29,560 nucleotides of DNA from a virus, in the IMG/VR virus record IMGVR_UViG_3300021960_000350, positions 1-29,560 of that record. One strand, given 5' to 3'. The position numbers and the translations under genes are program-made. A model generated the notes under the pieces. The model was not told where the DNA came from. It ran no database searches and saw nothing but the letters and a program-made list of their open reading frames with translations. Shown in pieces: positions 1 to 8,304 of the stretch. Numbering within the stretch: the first letter of the stretch is position 1; the number at the start of each line of letters is the position of its first letter.

Positions 1-33
1 ACATGTAAAAAAAAACACTTACAGGAGAAAATT

Positions 34-222
34 ATGAACATTAATGAAATCAAGCGCTTACTATCCGACAGAAACTTGCGGGAAGTGAGCCGTCGCACCG
101 GCATTAGCTATTCGACGTTAAGAAACTTAGTCAAAATAAAACATCCAGATCCGAATTTGAGTACGGTTGAGAAGTTGCAGGATTACTTCAACACGACGAT
201 TCCTGGGTGGACAAATGGCTGA
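34..222 (+). CDS. small XRE/Cro-like helix-turn-helix DNA-binding protein
   Basis: A 62-residue protein that is essentially a single helix-turn-helix. Residues 14-40 read as the two recognition helices (VSRRTGISYSTLRNLVK), and the tail around VEKLQDYF resembles the end of XRE/Cro-type domains. It probably binds DNA as a dimer, either repressing or activating phage transcription or assisting the replication protein encoded next to it. A good ribosome site (AGGAG at 23-27) precedes the ATG. The gene overlaps the primase start by 8 bases, so the two are translationally coupled. Only 33 bases of upstream sequence are visible, so its promoter cannot be judged. The fold is fairly clear; the target and sign of regulation are unknown. 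Confidence 0.75.
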   Translation: MNINEIKRLLSDRNLREVSRRTGISYSTLRNLVKIKHPDPNLSTVEKLQDYFNTTIPGWTNG

Positions 223-2227
223 TATACGCGACTTATGGAAAGACTCAAAGAGGTCTGATCCGCCCGAGATACAGTTTCGTCAGGCTATAATTGACGCAGG
301 ACTTGAACCGCCTTCGGAGGTAATACTTGATGGCAAGATTCATAGATTCAATTCGGGAAGCAAAGGACGATCTGGTTTCGGCGATAAAAGCGGATGGTAT
401 GTCGGCTATGGTGATGGTATTCCTGCTGGCCGTTTTGGTGATTGGCGTTGGGGCGTAGAGCATAACTTTGTAGCCGACATTGGTCGTAAGCTAACGGCCC
501 GTGAAGAAATGGAGTTTGCGCGTCACATGGATGAGGCTCGCAAGGTTCGTGAAGCGGCGGAGAAAAAGATGCGTGAGAACGTGGCTGACGTTGTGGACAA
601 AATATGGTCTGAATCCGCAGAAGCTAACGCCGATCATCCGTATCTAGTTAAGAAAAGAATTGATCCAAATGGCGCTAGAGTCACCGGCGACGGTAGGCTC
701 ATTGTGCCGTTATTCAATGCCGATGGCGAAATGACGACTGTCCAGTACATTGACGCGTCCGGTGGCAAGCTCTATCACACTGGCGGTAAGACTGGCGGAT
801 CGTATTGGCGCATCGGGGATAATGAAGATTCGCATATTTACATTGCGGAAGGTTTTGCAACTGCGGCAACTATAGCTCAAGTCACCGAGAGGGCTTGCTA
901 TGTCGCGTACTCTGCATCAAATATTCCAACCGTAACTGGCCTGCTGAGGGATCGTTACGGCCCGTCAAAGCGCATCATCATTGTCGCCGATAACGACGCG
1001 AACGGCGTTGGTAAAAATTATGCCGACCAAGCATCGGCTAAGTTTGGCGCGACTGTCATCATCCCCCCTGTCGATGGCATGGATGCGAATGACTATCTGT
1101 TGGCTGGAAACGATCTCTCAGCCCTTCTAGAGCCGCCTGAGCAGACGTTTGACTGGTTGCTCGATGGTAACGACTTCCGCAACTCTCCAGCGCCTATATC
1201 GTGGCTAATCAAGGGCTGGATGCAGAACAATAGTCTAATGATGGTTCACGGGCCATCGGGATCAGGCAAGACATTCTTGATGCTCGACTGGTGTCTACGC
1301 CTCGCCGCAGTTGATATGGAAAATCGTGACTGGTGCGGACACAGGACTAAGCAAACGCCAGTGGCTTACCTGGCCGGTGAGGGGCATCATGGTTTACGAG
1401 GACGTATCGCCGCATGGCTCCAGCATCATGATGTAGACAGTATACAGATGTGGATATCAAAGAGCGGCACGGATCTAAATACTCACGAAGGCCTTTTAAA
1501 GGTGATTGAGAATATCAGAGCTTTGCCAGTTAGCCCAAAGGTTATCGTTGTAGACACATTGCACCGATTTTTACTTGGCGATGAGAACTCAGCGCAAGAT
1601 GCCAAGACGATGCTCGATTCGTGCGCCGTGCTAATGGAAGAGTTCGACTGTACTGTTATCTTGGTGCATCACACTGGCGTATCCGAAGAGGCACAGCACA
1701 GGGCAAGGGGATCAAGCGCCTGGCGCGGGGCATTGGATATCGAAGTGAGTGTAAAGCCAGGTAACTCGGATCGGCCAATTGAAATTGTGCAACGCAAGAT
1801 GAAAGATGCCGAGATGCAACAGTCGAAGTTCTTCGATCTCAAGCCGGTCACAATTAAAGGTTGGCGAGATGAGGACGATCAATTAGTATCGAGCGTTGTA
1901 CTTGATCCGGTGAACGAGCCAATCAAAGAGAGCAAGAAAAGCTCAAAGGTATCTGAGTTCAGAAAACGATTTGAGCGAGCTTGGCACGCTTCACATCGTG
2001 AACGAGATGCAAAAGGTCGGCCGTTTGTAAATCGGAATGCGATGTTAGATTTTCTAACTGGGCCAGCGATGGGCATGTCAGAATCTGCCGCGAAGAAGTC
2101 ATTGCAAAATGATCCTTCGAGGATGATGGGTTGCTTAATCGATGGAGAAATAGTGGTTCCGTTTGGCAATGGATGGTCGGCAACTGACGCTGCGATGATC
2201 TTGGATTTAGAGTCGCAATGTCGATAA
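215..2227 (+). CDS. phage primase-helicase (Toprim domain + RepA-like AAA_25 ATPase)
   Basis: A 670-residue replication protein, probably priming and unwinding DNA at the phage fork. The N-terminal region has the motif GIPAGRFGDWRWG (residues 68-80) often seen in this primase type. A Toprim domain follows, with E212 in IAEGFATA and the D259/D261 pair in VADNDANG. The C-terminal half is a RecA-fold ATPase: Walker A GPSGSGKT (346-353), Walker B VIVVDTLH (443-450), VILVHHTG (471-478), and an arginine-rich RGSSAWRGALD segment near 498-508. This matches RepA-like AAA_25 helicases fused to TraC/DnaG-type Toprim primases. The start at 215 is preferred over an upstream ATG at 167, because the 16 extra residues lie inside the preceding gene and are not family-like. 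The ATG overlaps that gene's stop. The GGACAA repeat array begins immediately downstream. Confidence 0.9.
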   Translation: MADIRDLWKDSKRSDPPEIQFRQAIIDAGLEPPSEVILDGKIHRFNSGSKGRSGFGDKSGWYVGYGDGIPAGRFGDWRWGVEHNFVADIGRKLTAREEMEFARHMDEARKVREAAEKKMRENVADVVDKIWSESAEANADHPYLVKKRIDPNGARVTGDGRLIVPLFNADGEMTTVQYIDASGGKLYHTGGKTGGSYWRIGDNEDSHIYIAEGFATAATIAQVTERACYVAYSASNIPTVTGLLRDRYGPSKRIIIVADNDANGVGKNYADQASAKFGATVIIPPVDGMDANDYLLAGNDLSALLEPPEQTFDWLLDGNDFRNSPAPISWLIKGWMQNNSLMMVHGPSGSGKTFLMLDWCLRLAAVDMENRDWCGHRTKQTPVAYLAGEGHHGLRGRIAAWLQHHDVDSIQMWISKSGTDLNTHEGLLKVIENIRALPVSPKVIVVDTLHRFLLGDENSAQDAKTMLDSCAVLMEEFDCTVILVHHTGVSEEAQHRARGSSAWRGALDIEVSVKPGNSDRPIEIVQRKMKDAEMQQSKFFDLKPVTIKGWRDEDDQLVSSVVLDPVNEPIKESKKSSKVSEFRKRFERAWHASHRERDAKGRPFVNRNAMLDFLTGPAMGMSESAAKKSLQNDPSRMMGCLIDGEIVVPFGNGWSATDAAMILDLESQCR

Positions 2228-2485
2228 AGTGCTAATGCTGAGGACAAGACTTTATAATCAATATGTTAGAGGCGAAAAAGGACAAAAGACAATTGAGGAC
2301 AAGACAAAATTGTCCTTTTGTGGTCTCTTTAAAATCAATGACTTACGATCAAAAAAAGACAAATGCAAGGACAAAATAATTGGAGGACAAGACAAGACAT
2401 ACTCTTTAGAGTATGTCTTTTGTCCTTTTTGTCCCCGAGATTTGCGAGTAGAATCTGAGTTGTGGATAACTTGCTGGAGTTAGAA
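2228..2485. repeat. GGACAA/TTGTCC repeat array (candidate iterons/origin or operator region)
   Basis: This 258-base non-coding stretch holds five direct copies of GGACAA (2242, 2280, 2297, 2369, 2385) and three inverted copies TTGTCC (2310, 2420, 2429). Three of the direct copies share the longer form GGACAAGAC. Spacing is irregular, at 9-72 bases, so it is not a CRISPR. Clustered short repeats in both orientations next to a RepA-like primase-helicase resemble iterons of a replication origin. A binding site for a regulator of the terminase and late genes is the alternative. A TATAAT hexamer lies at 2253-2258, but no convincing -35 box precedes it. What is seen is the repeat enrichment; the function is inferred. 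Confidence 0.65.
2394..2434 (+). terminator. 11-bp hairpin followed by a T-rich run: possible terminator or origin structure
   Basis: The arms 2394-2404 (AAGACATACTC) and 2409-2419 (GAGTATGTCTT) pair perfectly around a four-base TTTA loop. The arm is followed by TTGTCCTTTTTGTCC, which is T-rich but interrupted. The flanking GGACAA (2385-2390) and TTGTCC (2420-2425) can extend the pairing across a bulge. It could end the replication transcript before the packaging genes, or form a structured element of the repeat array. The stem is only moderately GC-rich, so a terminator role is uncertain. Confidence 0.45.
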
Positions 2486-2893
2486 ATGAGTGAAGAAGTA
2501 AAAATGGGAAGGCCAACTGATTATACTGATGAGTTGGTGGATAGAATCTGCGAAGAAATTGCGGCTGGAAGATCGCTGAATAAAATTTGCAGTGATGAGT
2601 CTTGGAGTCCAGATAAATCTACATTCTATCGATGGATGTATCGGCATCCAGAGATCCGCGACAAATACGCGCGCGCGAAGAATGCGCAACAAGAATATGC
2701 GGCTGAGGACATTTTGGAGATCGCTTACGATGCGACTCCCGAGACTTACAACGTGGCTAGATTGAAGGTCGACGCGCACAAATGGGTCGCGTCGAAACTA
2801 TTGCCGAAACGATACGGCGAGAAACAACAGCTTGAACACACTGGCGAGTCTGGTGGGCCGTTGATCATCAAGTGGAAAGGCGAGAATGTCTAA
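2486..2893 (+). CDS. terS: terminase small subunit
   Basis: A 135-residue protein that would bind the phage packaging site and hand DNA to the large terminase at the portal. It starts with a GRPTDYTDELVDRICEEIAAG-type helix-turn-helix, followed by STFYRWMYRHPEIRDKYARAK, which is typical of Sf6/Nu1-like small terminases (terminase_5-type helix-turn-helix). A helical oligomerisation segment (AAEDILEIAYDAT to ASKLLPKRYG) comes next, with a short polar tail. The ATG at 2486 has GGAG six bases upstream. An in-frame ATG at 2462 lacks such a site and is rejected. The gene lies two genes upstream of terL, the usual arrangement, with a microprotein gene overlapping both. Confidence 0.88.
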   Translation: MSEEVKMGRPTDYTDELVDRICEEIAAGRSLNKICSDESWSPDKSTFYRWMYRHPEIRDKYARAKNAQQEYAAEDILEIAYDATPETYNVARLKVDAHKWVASKLLPKRYGEKQQLEHTGESGGPLIIKWKGENV

Positions 2894-2981
2894 TTTTGAT
2901 AAGTTTCTGTTCGTGATGGTAACTTGTCTGGTGTTAACTGTATTCGCGATGCTCGCGGACTTTTTGAGGTGGCATGCCTGA
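2886..2981 (+). CDS. 31-residue single-pass membrane microprotein between the terminase genes
   Basis: A very short gene. ATG at 2886 overlaps the small-terminase stop by 8 bases, and its TGA at 2979-2981 overlaps the large-terminase ATG by 8 bases. A purine-rich ribosome site (GGAAAGG) lies just upstream. The product begins MSNFDKFLFVMVTCLVLTVF and ends ADFLRWHA: a charged N-terminus, a hydrophobic helix of about 18 residues (8-25) and a short charged end. It has no recognisable family. The gene may exist mainly to couple translation of the two terminase subunits, or the peptide may sit in the inner membrane. The reading frame and overlaps are seen; a function is not assigned. Confidence 0.6.
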   Translation: MSNFDKFLFVMVTCLVLTVFAMLADFLRWHA

Positions 2982-4251
2982 GATAGATATTCCTTATGAA
3001 GCTAGAGATGTAATGATGCCTTTTCACCGGCGCAAGCAAAGATTCGCTTGCCTGGTGGCTCACCGAAGATGCGGCAAGACAGTCGCCGCGATAAATGACC
3101 TGATCCGAGATGCGTTAGTGACCCCGCGCGAAAATGTGCGCGTCGGTTACGTTGCGCCAACATTTCGCATGGCCAAGCAGATTTGTTGGGACTATGCGAA
3201 GCATTACACCCAACATATCCCAGGCATAAAGGTGAACGAGTCCGAGCTTCGGATCGACTTCCCGAACGGCGCGAGGCTTCGATTGTTCGGCGCTGAGTCT
3301 GCCGAGTCGATGCGAGGTATCTATCTCGATTCAGTAGTTATGGATGAGCCAGCCGACTTTCCGGCAAACGTGTGGCCTACGATCATCAGGCCGACGCTTG
3401 CTGATCGTAGCACGCCAGACTCTCCAACTCGCGCAACGTTCATTGGAACGCCGAAAGGAAAGAATGAGTTCTGGGAGATATTCGATAAGGCCAAGGGCGA
3501 TAGCGATTGGTATACCGCAATGCACAAAGCAAGCGAGACCAACATACTGCCGGAGGCTGAGTTAGAGGACGCGCTCAAGATCATGGGCGAGGATAGGTAC
3601 GAGCAAGAGTTTGAGTGTAGCTTTGAGGCCGCAATCATGGGCGCGTACTACGGCGTTGAGATGAAGCGAGCTACCGAAGATAACAGAATCACGAACGTGC
3701 CATACGATAGATCAATGGGCGTTGTTACAGCATGGGATCTTGGTATTGGGGATAGCACTTCGATATGGTTTGCGCAATACGTCGGCGCTGAAGTTAGGTT
3801 GATCGACTATTACGAGAACTCTGGAGTCGGCCTCGATCATTACGCTAACGTGTTGCAAGACAAGAATTATGTTTACGAATCTCACATATTGCCTCATGAT
3901 GTGCAAGTCAAGGAACTAGGAACGGGCAAATCCAGGCTTGAGACGCTAGATAATCTTGGAATTAGACCTGTCGAAATAGCACCGAACCTACGCGTTGACG
4001 ATGGCATTCAGGCAGTACGATCCATGTTGGATCGATGCTGGTTTGATGAGAAGAAGTGTAATCGAGGGATTGAAGCGTTGAGACAATATCAGCGAGACTT
4101 CGATGAGAAGGGCAGAACGTGGCGAGGCAGACCGAGGCACGATTGGACTTCGCACGGCGCTGACGCAATGAGATACTTGGCCGTCGGCCATAGGCCGATG
4201 CAGACAAGCTGGGGCGAACCGATTAGACGTAACTTGAAAGGTATTGTGTAG
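2974..4251 (+). CDS. terL: terminase large subunit (ATPase and nuclease)
   Basis: The DNA-packaging motor, 425 residues. The N-terminal ATPase has Walker A AHRRCGKT (29-36), Walker B VVMDEPADF (121-129) with D124/E125, and the coupling segment FIGTPKG (156-162). The C-terminal RNase H-fold nuclease shows D255 in AWDLG, D309 in LPHD and D397 in GADAMRYL, the expected acidic triad. Length and motifs fit the compact terminase_6-type proteins of podoviruses and related phages. The ATG overlaps the microprotein stop. The final TAG overlaps the GTG start of the next gene, so the packaging genes are tightly coupled. With terS it cuts concatemeric DNA and pumps it through the portal encoded at 19628. 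Confidence 0.95.
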   Translation: MPEIDIPYEARDVMMPFHRRKQRFACLVAHRRCGKTVAAINDLIRDALVTPRENVRVGYVAPTFRMAKQICWDYAKHYTQHIPGIKVNESELRIDFPNGARLRLFGAESAESMRGIYLDSVVMDEPADFPANVWPTIIRPTLADRSTPDSPTRATFIGTPKGKNEFWEIFDKAKGDSDWYTAMHKASETNILPEAELEDALKIMGEDRYEQEFECSFEAAIMGAYYGVEMKRATEDNRITNVPYDRSMGVVTAWDLGIGDSTSIWFAQYVGAEVRLIDYYENSGVGLDHYANVLQDKNYVYESHILPHDVQVKELGTGKSRLETLDNLGIRPVEIAPNLRVDDGIQAVRSMLDRCWFDEKKCNRGIEALRQYQRDFDEKGRTWRGRPRHDWTSHGADAMRYLAVGHRPMQTSWGEPIRRNLKGIV

Positions 4252-7200
4252 TGAATCTATTGCAATTGATCAAGATGGGCAGAGTTATAGATCCGCGCGC
4301 AGCCGACCGAGTAAACGATGCAGAGAAAGTACGCAATCTCTTGTACAGAACAGAAACTACTGGAGTTACAGATCCAAAGCCGGTAAGCATATTCGATTTT
4401 GAAGGACGGCCATTTATATCTGGAATGTCTGATCGAAGTCAGGCTGGTGAGACAGTAACCAACATCAATAACGTTAATTTGAATAGGCCGGTCAATCTTG
4501 AGGGCGGACAGAATTACATGTTCCAGAATCCAGGATTGCTATGGGCAAATGCTCCGACTGAGGCAAAGTACATAAATGATTTTGCCCAGCATTTAAGAGG
4601 TCAGTACGGAAAAGATCCGCTATATCTTCCTTGGAGGATGGGGCCAGGATCCGCAGACTCATCAACCATGACAGGCGACGTGATGTTAAGTTACGCGCAA
4701 TCTGCTTTAGGAAAGCGTGACAGAAATGCAGTTAACAAGTACATCAAAGAGAATTACATACCAGATTGGTACGGGCTTGATGATCCAAGATCAATGGGGC
4801 AATGGAATAATCTAAGCGCCAGCAAGAGGGCTGACTTTGTAAACAAGTTTGGTAACGTTGGCAACGTTAATCAGTTTGGCGGATTGACAACTGGAGAGGC
4901 GAGGGCAATCGTCACTGAGCCGTTCCAGTATTCTGCGCCTGACATGAGATTGCAAAACGTAGGATTGTTAAGTGGCCAAAATGTAGTTCCATCAAATCAC
5001 AGCACATACAAAGCGGCTGTTCAGGGCGAAGGAATTGGGAGATTAAAAGAAGGCGATATTACGCCTTTTGACCTTGATCCTACGATGAAAGCAAAGGCAG
5101 GATTTGCTCCATACGAAAGAAATGTTGATCGAGCAAACTTGACTGGCGACGATAGATACTCATTGCAGATGAACGTTGTCGGAGGACAGATAACCGACAA
5201 AGTGCTAAAGAATCTTGAGAAGGCAGGAGTAACTGCGGCTGGCCTTGCAACGATAGGGGCCGCCGGAGCCGCACCGCCTGAGTTCTTGGATCGCATATAC
5301 AATCCGCAGAACCATAAGTTCATCATGAATGCTGACGGCTCGATATCTACGCATTTGATGGCGGCCGAAATGGACAGAGATGGCAATTGGTATGTGTTCC
5401 CGCTAATTCAAGAGGATGCCGATGGCAACTTAAACGATTACAGGAACGACTTTGACACCGCGATGGAGAAGGCCATTACCAGTGGAAACTTCTTGCCGTT
5501 TGGTCAAAACAAAGATGCCGCATTGGAGTTTAGCAAGAACTACAAGCAAGGAACGCCGCTCGAAGATTTCAATCCGATGAAGCCAACTACTGAGCAGAAT
5601 ATGGAGTCAATGATAAATACTCCAAGACGTTCTGAGGTAAATCCGATTAGAAGAAATGCGGCTTTAGGTCTTATTTCAGATGCATTTAAACTTGGCAAAG
5701 ATGTTTTGAACGATATGCCAAATTTAAAAGCATTTGTTAAGCAAGCATTTGGCGATGTTGGATTTGGGGCAGAAGTAGTTGGCGCAGAAGGAAGAGAGCC
5801 AGTTAAGGTCGAAGGAACATTGCCTATTGGAGATTTTATTTATGGTGAAGCTCCAGAAGGACTTAATGAGCTATCTTATGGATTTCCTATGACTGATCAA
5901 CAAGTGCTAGATGCTGGCTTGATTGGCGCTGGATCTGCAAAGCCAATAATAAGTGGCGCAAAAGCAATTGGCAGAGGCGGAAAAGCATTGTTAGAGGGCG
6001 CTCCAGAAGTAGCTGGCCGCATGTATGAAAATGCTATGGACGCAATTGGTGCAAATAGATATGCAGTTCCCCCAGGAGGAAATCAAGTCGCACAACTAGC
6101 ACAAAGAAACGAGCAAGGATTTTATTCTGCCGTTGAGCAAGCTGGACTAAACTTGAAAAGAAAATCAGGCCCAGGACAAGGATACTTAAACGATATAAAA
6201 AATAGCGCAAATGTAACCAATGAAGAAATTGAATTTATGAGGCTTGATAAGTTTTTGCAAAGCAAGCCAAATTTAACTAGAGAAGAAGTCCAACAATACA
6301 TTAATAGGAATAAACCTAAAGTAGAATTTAAAAACTTAAATATCTCGAATGAAGGGAATTTTGATGTTCCTCAATATACCAAATGGACTTTGCCTGGATC
6401 AATTTACGATGATGTTGAGCTATTAATTAAAGCTCCAAACTCTCAATTCAAGTGGTATGGAAAACATTACGAAAACGAAGAGAATGTAGTTGGATGGGTT
6501 CGAGGCACAGGTAGAACCGATGCCGACGGTAAAAAAGTTTTCTTGGTAGAAGAAGTCCAGTCTGATTTACATCAAGTCGGGAGAGATAAGGGATACGCAA
6601 AATATTCAGATAGCAAATACAAAGTAGTCCAAAATGATATGGATCAATACGACTTAGTTAATTCTGACGGAGACGTAGTAGATACATTTAATTCAAGGAC
6701 AGTAGCAGAAGAAGAGGCGGTTGACAGAACGTCTTGGGATTTAAAAGGTCAAGCTCCTGACGAGGCTCCATTCAAAGATAGCTGGTATAAAGTTGCGATA
6801 AAAAATGCTATAGACGCGGCAGTTAAAGGTGGCTACGACAAAATAGCTTTCGTTGATTCTGCTGTGCAGATAGAAAGATATAAGTTAAGTAGAGTCATTA
6901 AACAGGTAAATGTAAACACTCTTGATGGATCTCCAGATATTAGAAGAATTACTTTGATACCTACAACTGGAGGTGTTGACAACACTATAAACCTGACAGT
7001 AAACAAAGAGGGCGTAATACAAACAGGCAGAATTGGCGATAACCGCAACATGTACAAAGGAAAACCATTGTCTGCTGTAGTTGGCAAAGATTTGGCTAAT
7101 AAAATCATGGCTGGAGGCGAAAAAAATTCAATATCTGGATTGGATTTAGATATTGGTGGTAAGGGCATGAAGGAATGGTACGACAACAAGATTCCTAATT

Positions 7201-7442
7201 ATGTCAAAGATTACGCCAAAAAAAGGTTAAATACAAAATCTGGTAAGACAGTTATCAATGCTGGTGATCAAGGTGACAAAGAATTTTTGTCGATAGACCT
7301 TACAGAAGATTTAAAATCCAAAGTATCTCAAGGCCAGCCATTATTTAGTGCCGCCCCAATCGCAACTGGCGGTTTAATTAATCAAAATAAAGAAAACAAT
7401 AGAAAAAATGCCAGAAATCTGGATACTGGACTCTTGTTTTAA
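4251..7442 (+). CDS. 1063-residue multidomain polyvalent-type phage protein
   Basis: A large mosaic protein. Residues about 45-105 (GRPFISGMSDR, NRPVNLEGGQNYMF, LLWANAP) look like a domain known from phage polyvalent proteins. Residues about 342-430 (NADGSISTHLMAAE, WYVFPLI, YKQGTPLEDF) form a second recurring phage domain. Residues about 710-880 hold a third, with VEEVQSDLHQVGRDKGY (767-783), DEAPFKDSWYKVAIKNAI (837-854) and GGYDKIAFVDS (860-870). The C-terminus ends with GKGMKEWYDNKIPNYV and VSQGQPLFS, both usual companions of the third domain. These belong to the large polyvalent-protein-associated domain type, thought to be packaged and injected with DNA. The enzymatic activity is unknown. 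It uses a GTG start overlapping the terL stop by one base. The DNA becomes clearly more AT-rich after about 5640, suggesting a join between parts of different origin. Confidence 0.75.
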   Translation: MNLLQLIKMGRVIDPRAADRVNDAEKVRNLLYRTETTGVTDPKPVSIFDFEGRPFISGMSDRSQAGETVTNINNVNLNRPVNLEGGQNYMFQNPGLLWANAPTEAKYINDFAQHLRGQYGKDPLYLPWRMGPGSADSSTMTGDVMLSYAQSALGKRDRNAVNKYIKENYIPDWYGLDDPRSMGQWNNLSASKRADFVNKFGNVGNVNQFGGLTTGEARAIVTEPFQYSAPDMRLQNVGLLSGQNVVPSNHSTYKAAVQGEGIGRLKEGDITPFDLDPTMKAKAGFAPYERNVDRANLTGDDRYSLQMNVVGGQITDKVLKNLEKAGVTAAGLATIGAAGAAPPEFLDRIYNPQNHKFIMNADGSISTHLMAAEMDRDGNWYVFPLIQEDADGNLNDYRNDFDTAMEKAITSGNFLPFGQNKDAALEFSKNYKQGTPLEDFNPMKPTTEQNMESMINTPRRSEVNPIRRNAALGLISDAFKLGKDVLNDMPNLKAFVKQAFGDVGFGAEVVGAEGREPVKVEGTLPIGDFIYGEAPEGLNELSYGFPMTDQQVLDAGLIGAGSAKPIISGAKAIGRGGKALLEGAPEVAGRMYENAMDAIGANRYAVPPGGNQVAQLAQRNEQGFYSAVEQAGLNLKRKSGPGQGYLNDIKNSANVTNEEIEFMRLDKFLQSKPNLTREEVQQYINRNKPKVEFKNLNISNEGNFDVPQYTKWTLPGSIYDDVELLIKAPNSQFKWYGKHYENEENVVGWVRGTGRTDADGKKVFLVEEVQSDLHQVGRDKGYAKYSDSKYKVVQNDMDQYDLVNSDGDVVDTFNSRTVAEEEAVDRTSWDLKGQAPDEAPFKDSWYKVAIKNAIDAAVKGGYDKIAFVDSAVQIERYKLSRVIKQVNVNTLDGSPDIRRITLIPTTGGVDNTINLTVNKEGVIQTGRIGDNRNMYKGKPLSAVVGKDLANKIMAGGEKNSISGLDLDIGGKGMKEWYDNKIPNYVKDYAKKRLNTKSGKTVINAGDQGDKEFLSIDLTEDLKSKVSQGQPLFSAAPIATGGLINQNKENNRKNARNLDTGLLF

Positions 7443-7452
7443 GGGATAAAAC

Positions 7453-8304
7453 ATGGATATACCACAAAGAATACGGGCGCTGATACAGTTACAAAGCAAT
7501 TTGGGCTTTCAGGGAGAAGAAATAGACGCTTATCTTGGCCCAAATACCTATGCCAGGGCAAAAAATGCTGGCGCTGATACAGTTAAAGAGCTTCAGAGGA
7601 TATTAGGCGTTCCGCAAACTGGAGTTATAGATAAAGCCACTAAATCTGCCGGATCTGCCAGCAATAGCGATCTCAGAAGTGTAGGTTTTATGAACAGAGG
7701 CGCAAGTCTTTTAGTAGACCAGCAAAGAGATCCAGCTTTAGCTGGAATTTTAGGAAAAATATCACTTGCTGAATCTGCAAATAATCCAGAAGCGGTAAAT
7801 ATTAACTATTCTGCCAAAAAAATGTCAGATATAGATCCTAGCTATAAAGCTCAACAAATGACAATTGATGAAATAATTGCCGCGACTACAGGTAAAGATA
7901 CTGGAGCGTCTGGGCTTTATCAAAACATGCCTGGATTTCTTCGCGATAGAGCGATTGCTGCTGGAATTGATCCGGCTACAGGCAAATACGATGAAAACGC
8001 TCAAAAAGCCATTGCTGAATATTTAATTAAGCAAAATATTGGTATTACACCAGAACTTATGATGCAAAATCCAAAAGAAGTTGCCAAAAAACTTGGTGGA
8101 ATATGGGCCGGTGTACCAATAGGAGAAAAAACAGTAAACGGTAAAAAAGTTAATATAGGTGCTTATGATAAACCAGGAGAGAATGCGGCTACTCAACAAT
8201 ACGCATTTGAAGAACTTTTAAAGGAAATATTAAAGGCTGGCCAAAGAGGTTATATTGGCGAACAAAACTATGGCATACTGCAAAATTTGCCGGAGAATTT
8301 TTAA
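7453..8304 (+). CDS. lysozyme-like virion murein hydrolase
   Basis: A 283-residue protein with a lysozyme-superfamily core. KISLAESANN (102-111) supplies a likely catalytic glutamate, E107. GASGLYQNMPGFLRD (151-165) matches the G-x-YQ substrate-groove motif of lytic transglycosylases. KKLGGIWAGVP (212-222) resembles the later 'IWASLP' motif. The N-terminal part contains VKELQRILGVPQTGVIDKAT, which resembles a peptidoglycan-binding repeat. It would cut glycan strands, probably locally during DNA ejection, because it sits among virion genes and has no signal peptide. Use as the lysis endolysin is not excluded. An AAGGGA ribosome site precedes the ATG. Confidence 0.75.
   Translation: MDIPQRIRALIQLQSNLGFQGEEIDAYLGPNTYARAKNAGADTVKELQRILGVPQTGVIDKATKSAGSASNSDLRSVGFMNRGASLLVDQQRDPALAGILGKISLAESANNPEAVNINYSAKKMSDIDPSYKAQQMTIDEIIAATTGKDTGASGLYQNMPGFLRDRAIAAGIDPATGKYDENAQKAIAEYLIKQNIGITPELMMQNPKEVAKKLGGIWAGVPIGEKTVNGKKVNIGAYDKPGENAATQQYAFEELLKEILKAGQRGYIGEQNYGILQNLPENF

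Noticed and set aside
2242-2434. Possible CRISPR array
   Set aside because: The repeated unit is only 6-9 bases, spacing is irregular, copies occur in both orientations, and there are no uniform spacers or cas genes.
2229-2483. 84-codon GTG-initiated plus-strand frame in the repeat region
   Set aside because: It is made of the GGACAA repeats and the hairpin, has no ribosome site, reads no known family, and its low-complexity Lys/Asp content follows from the repeats.
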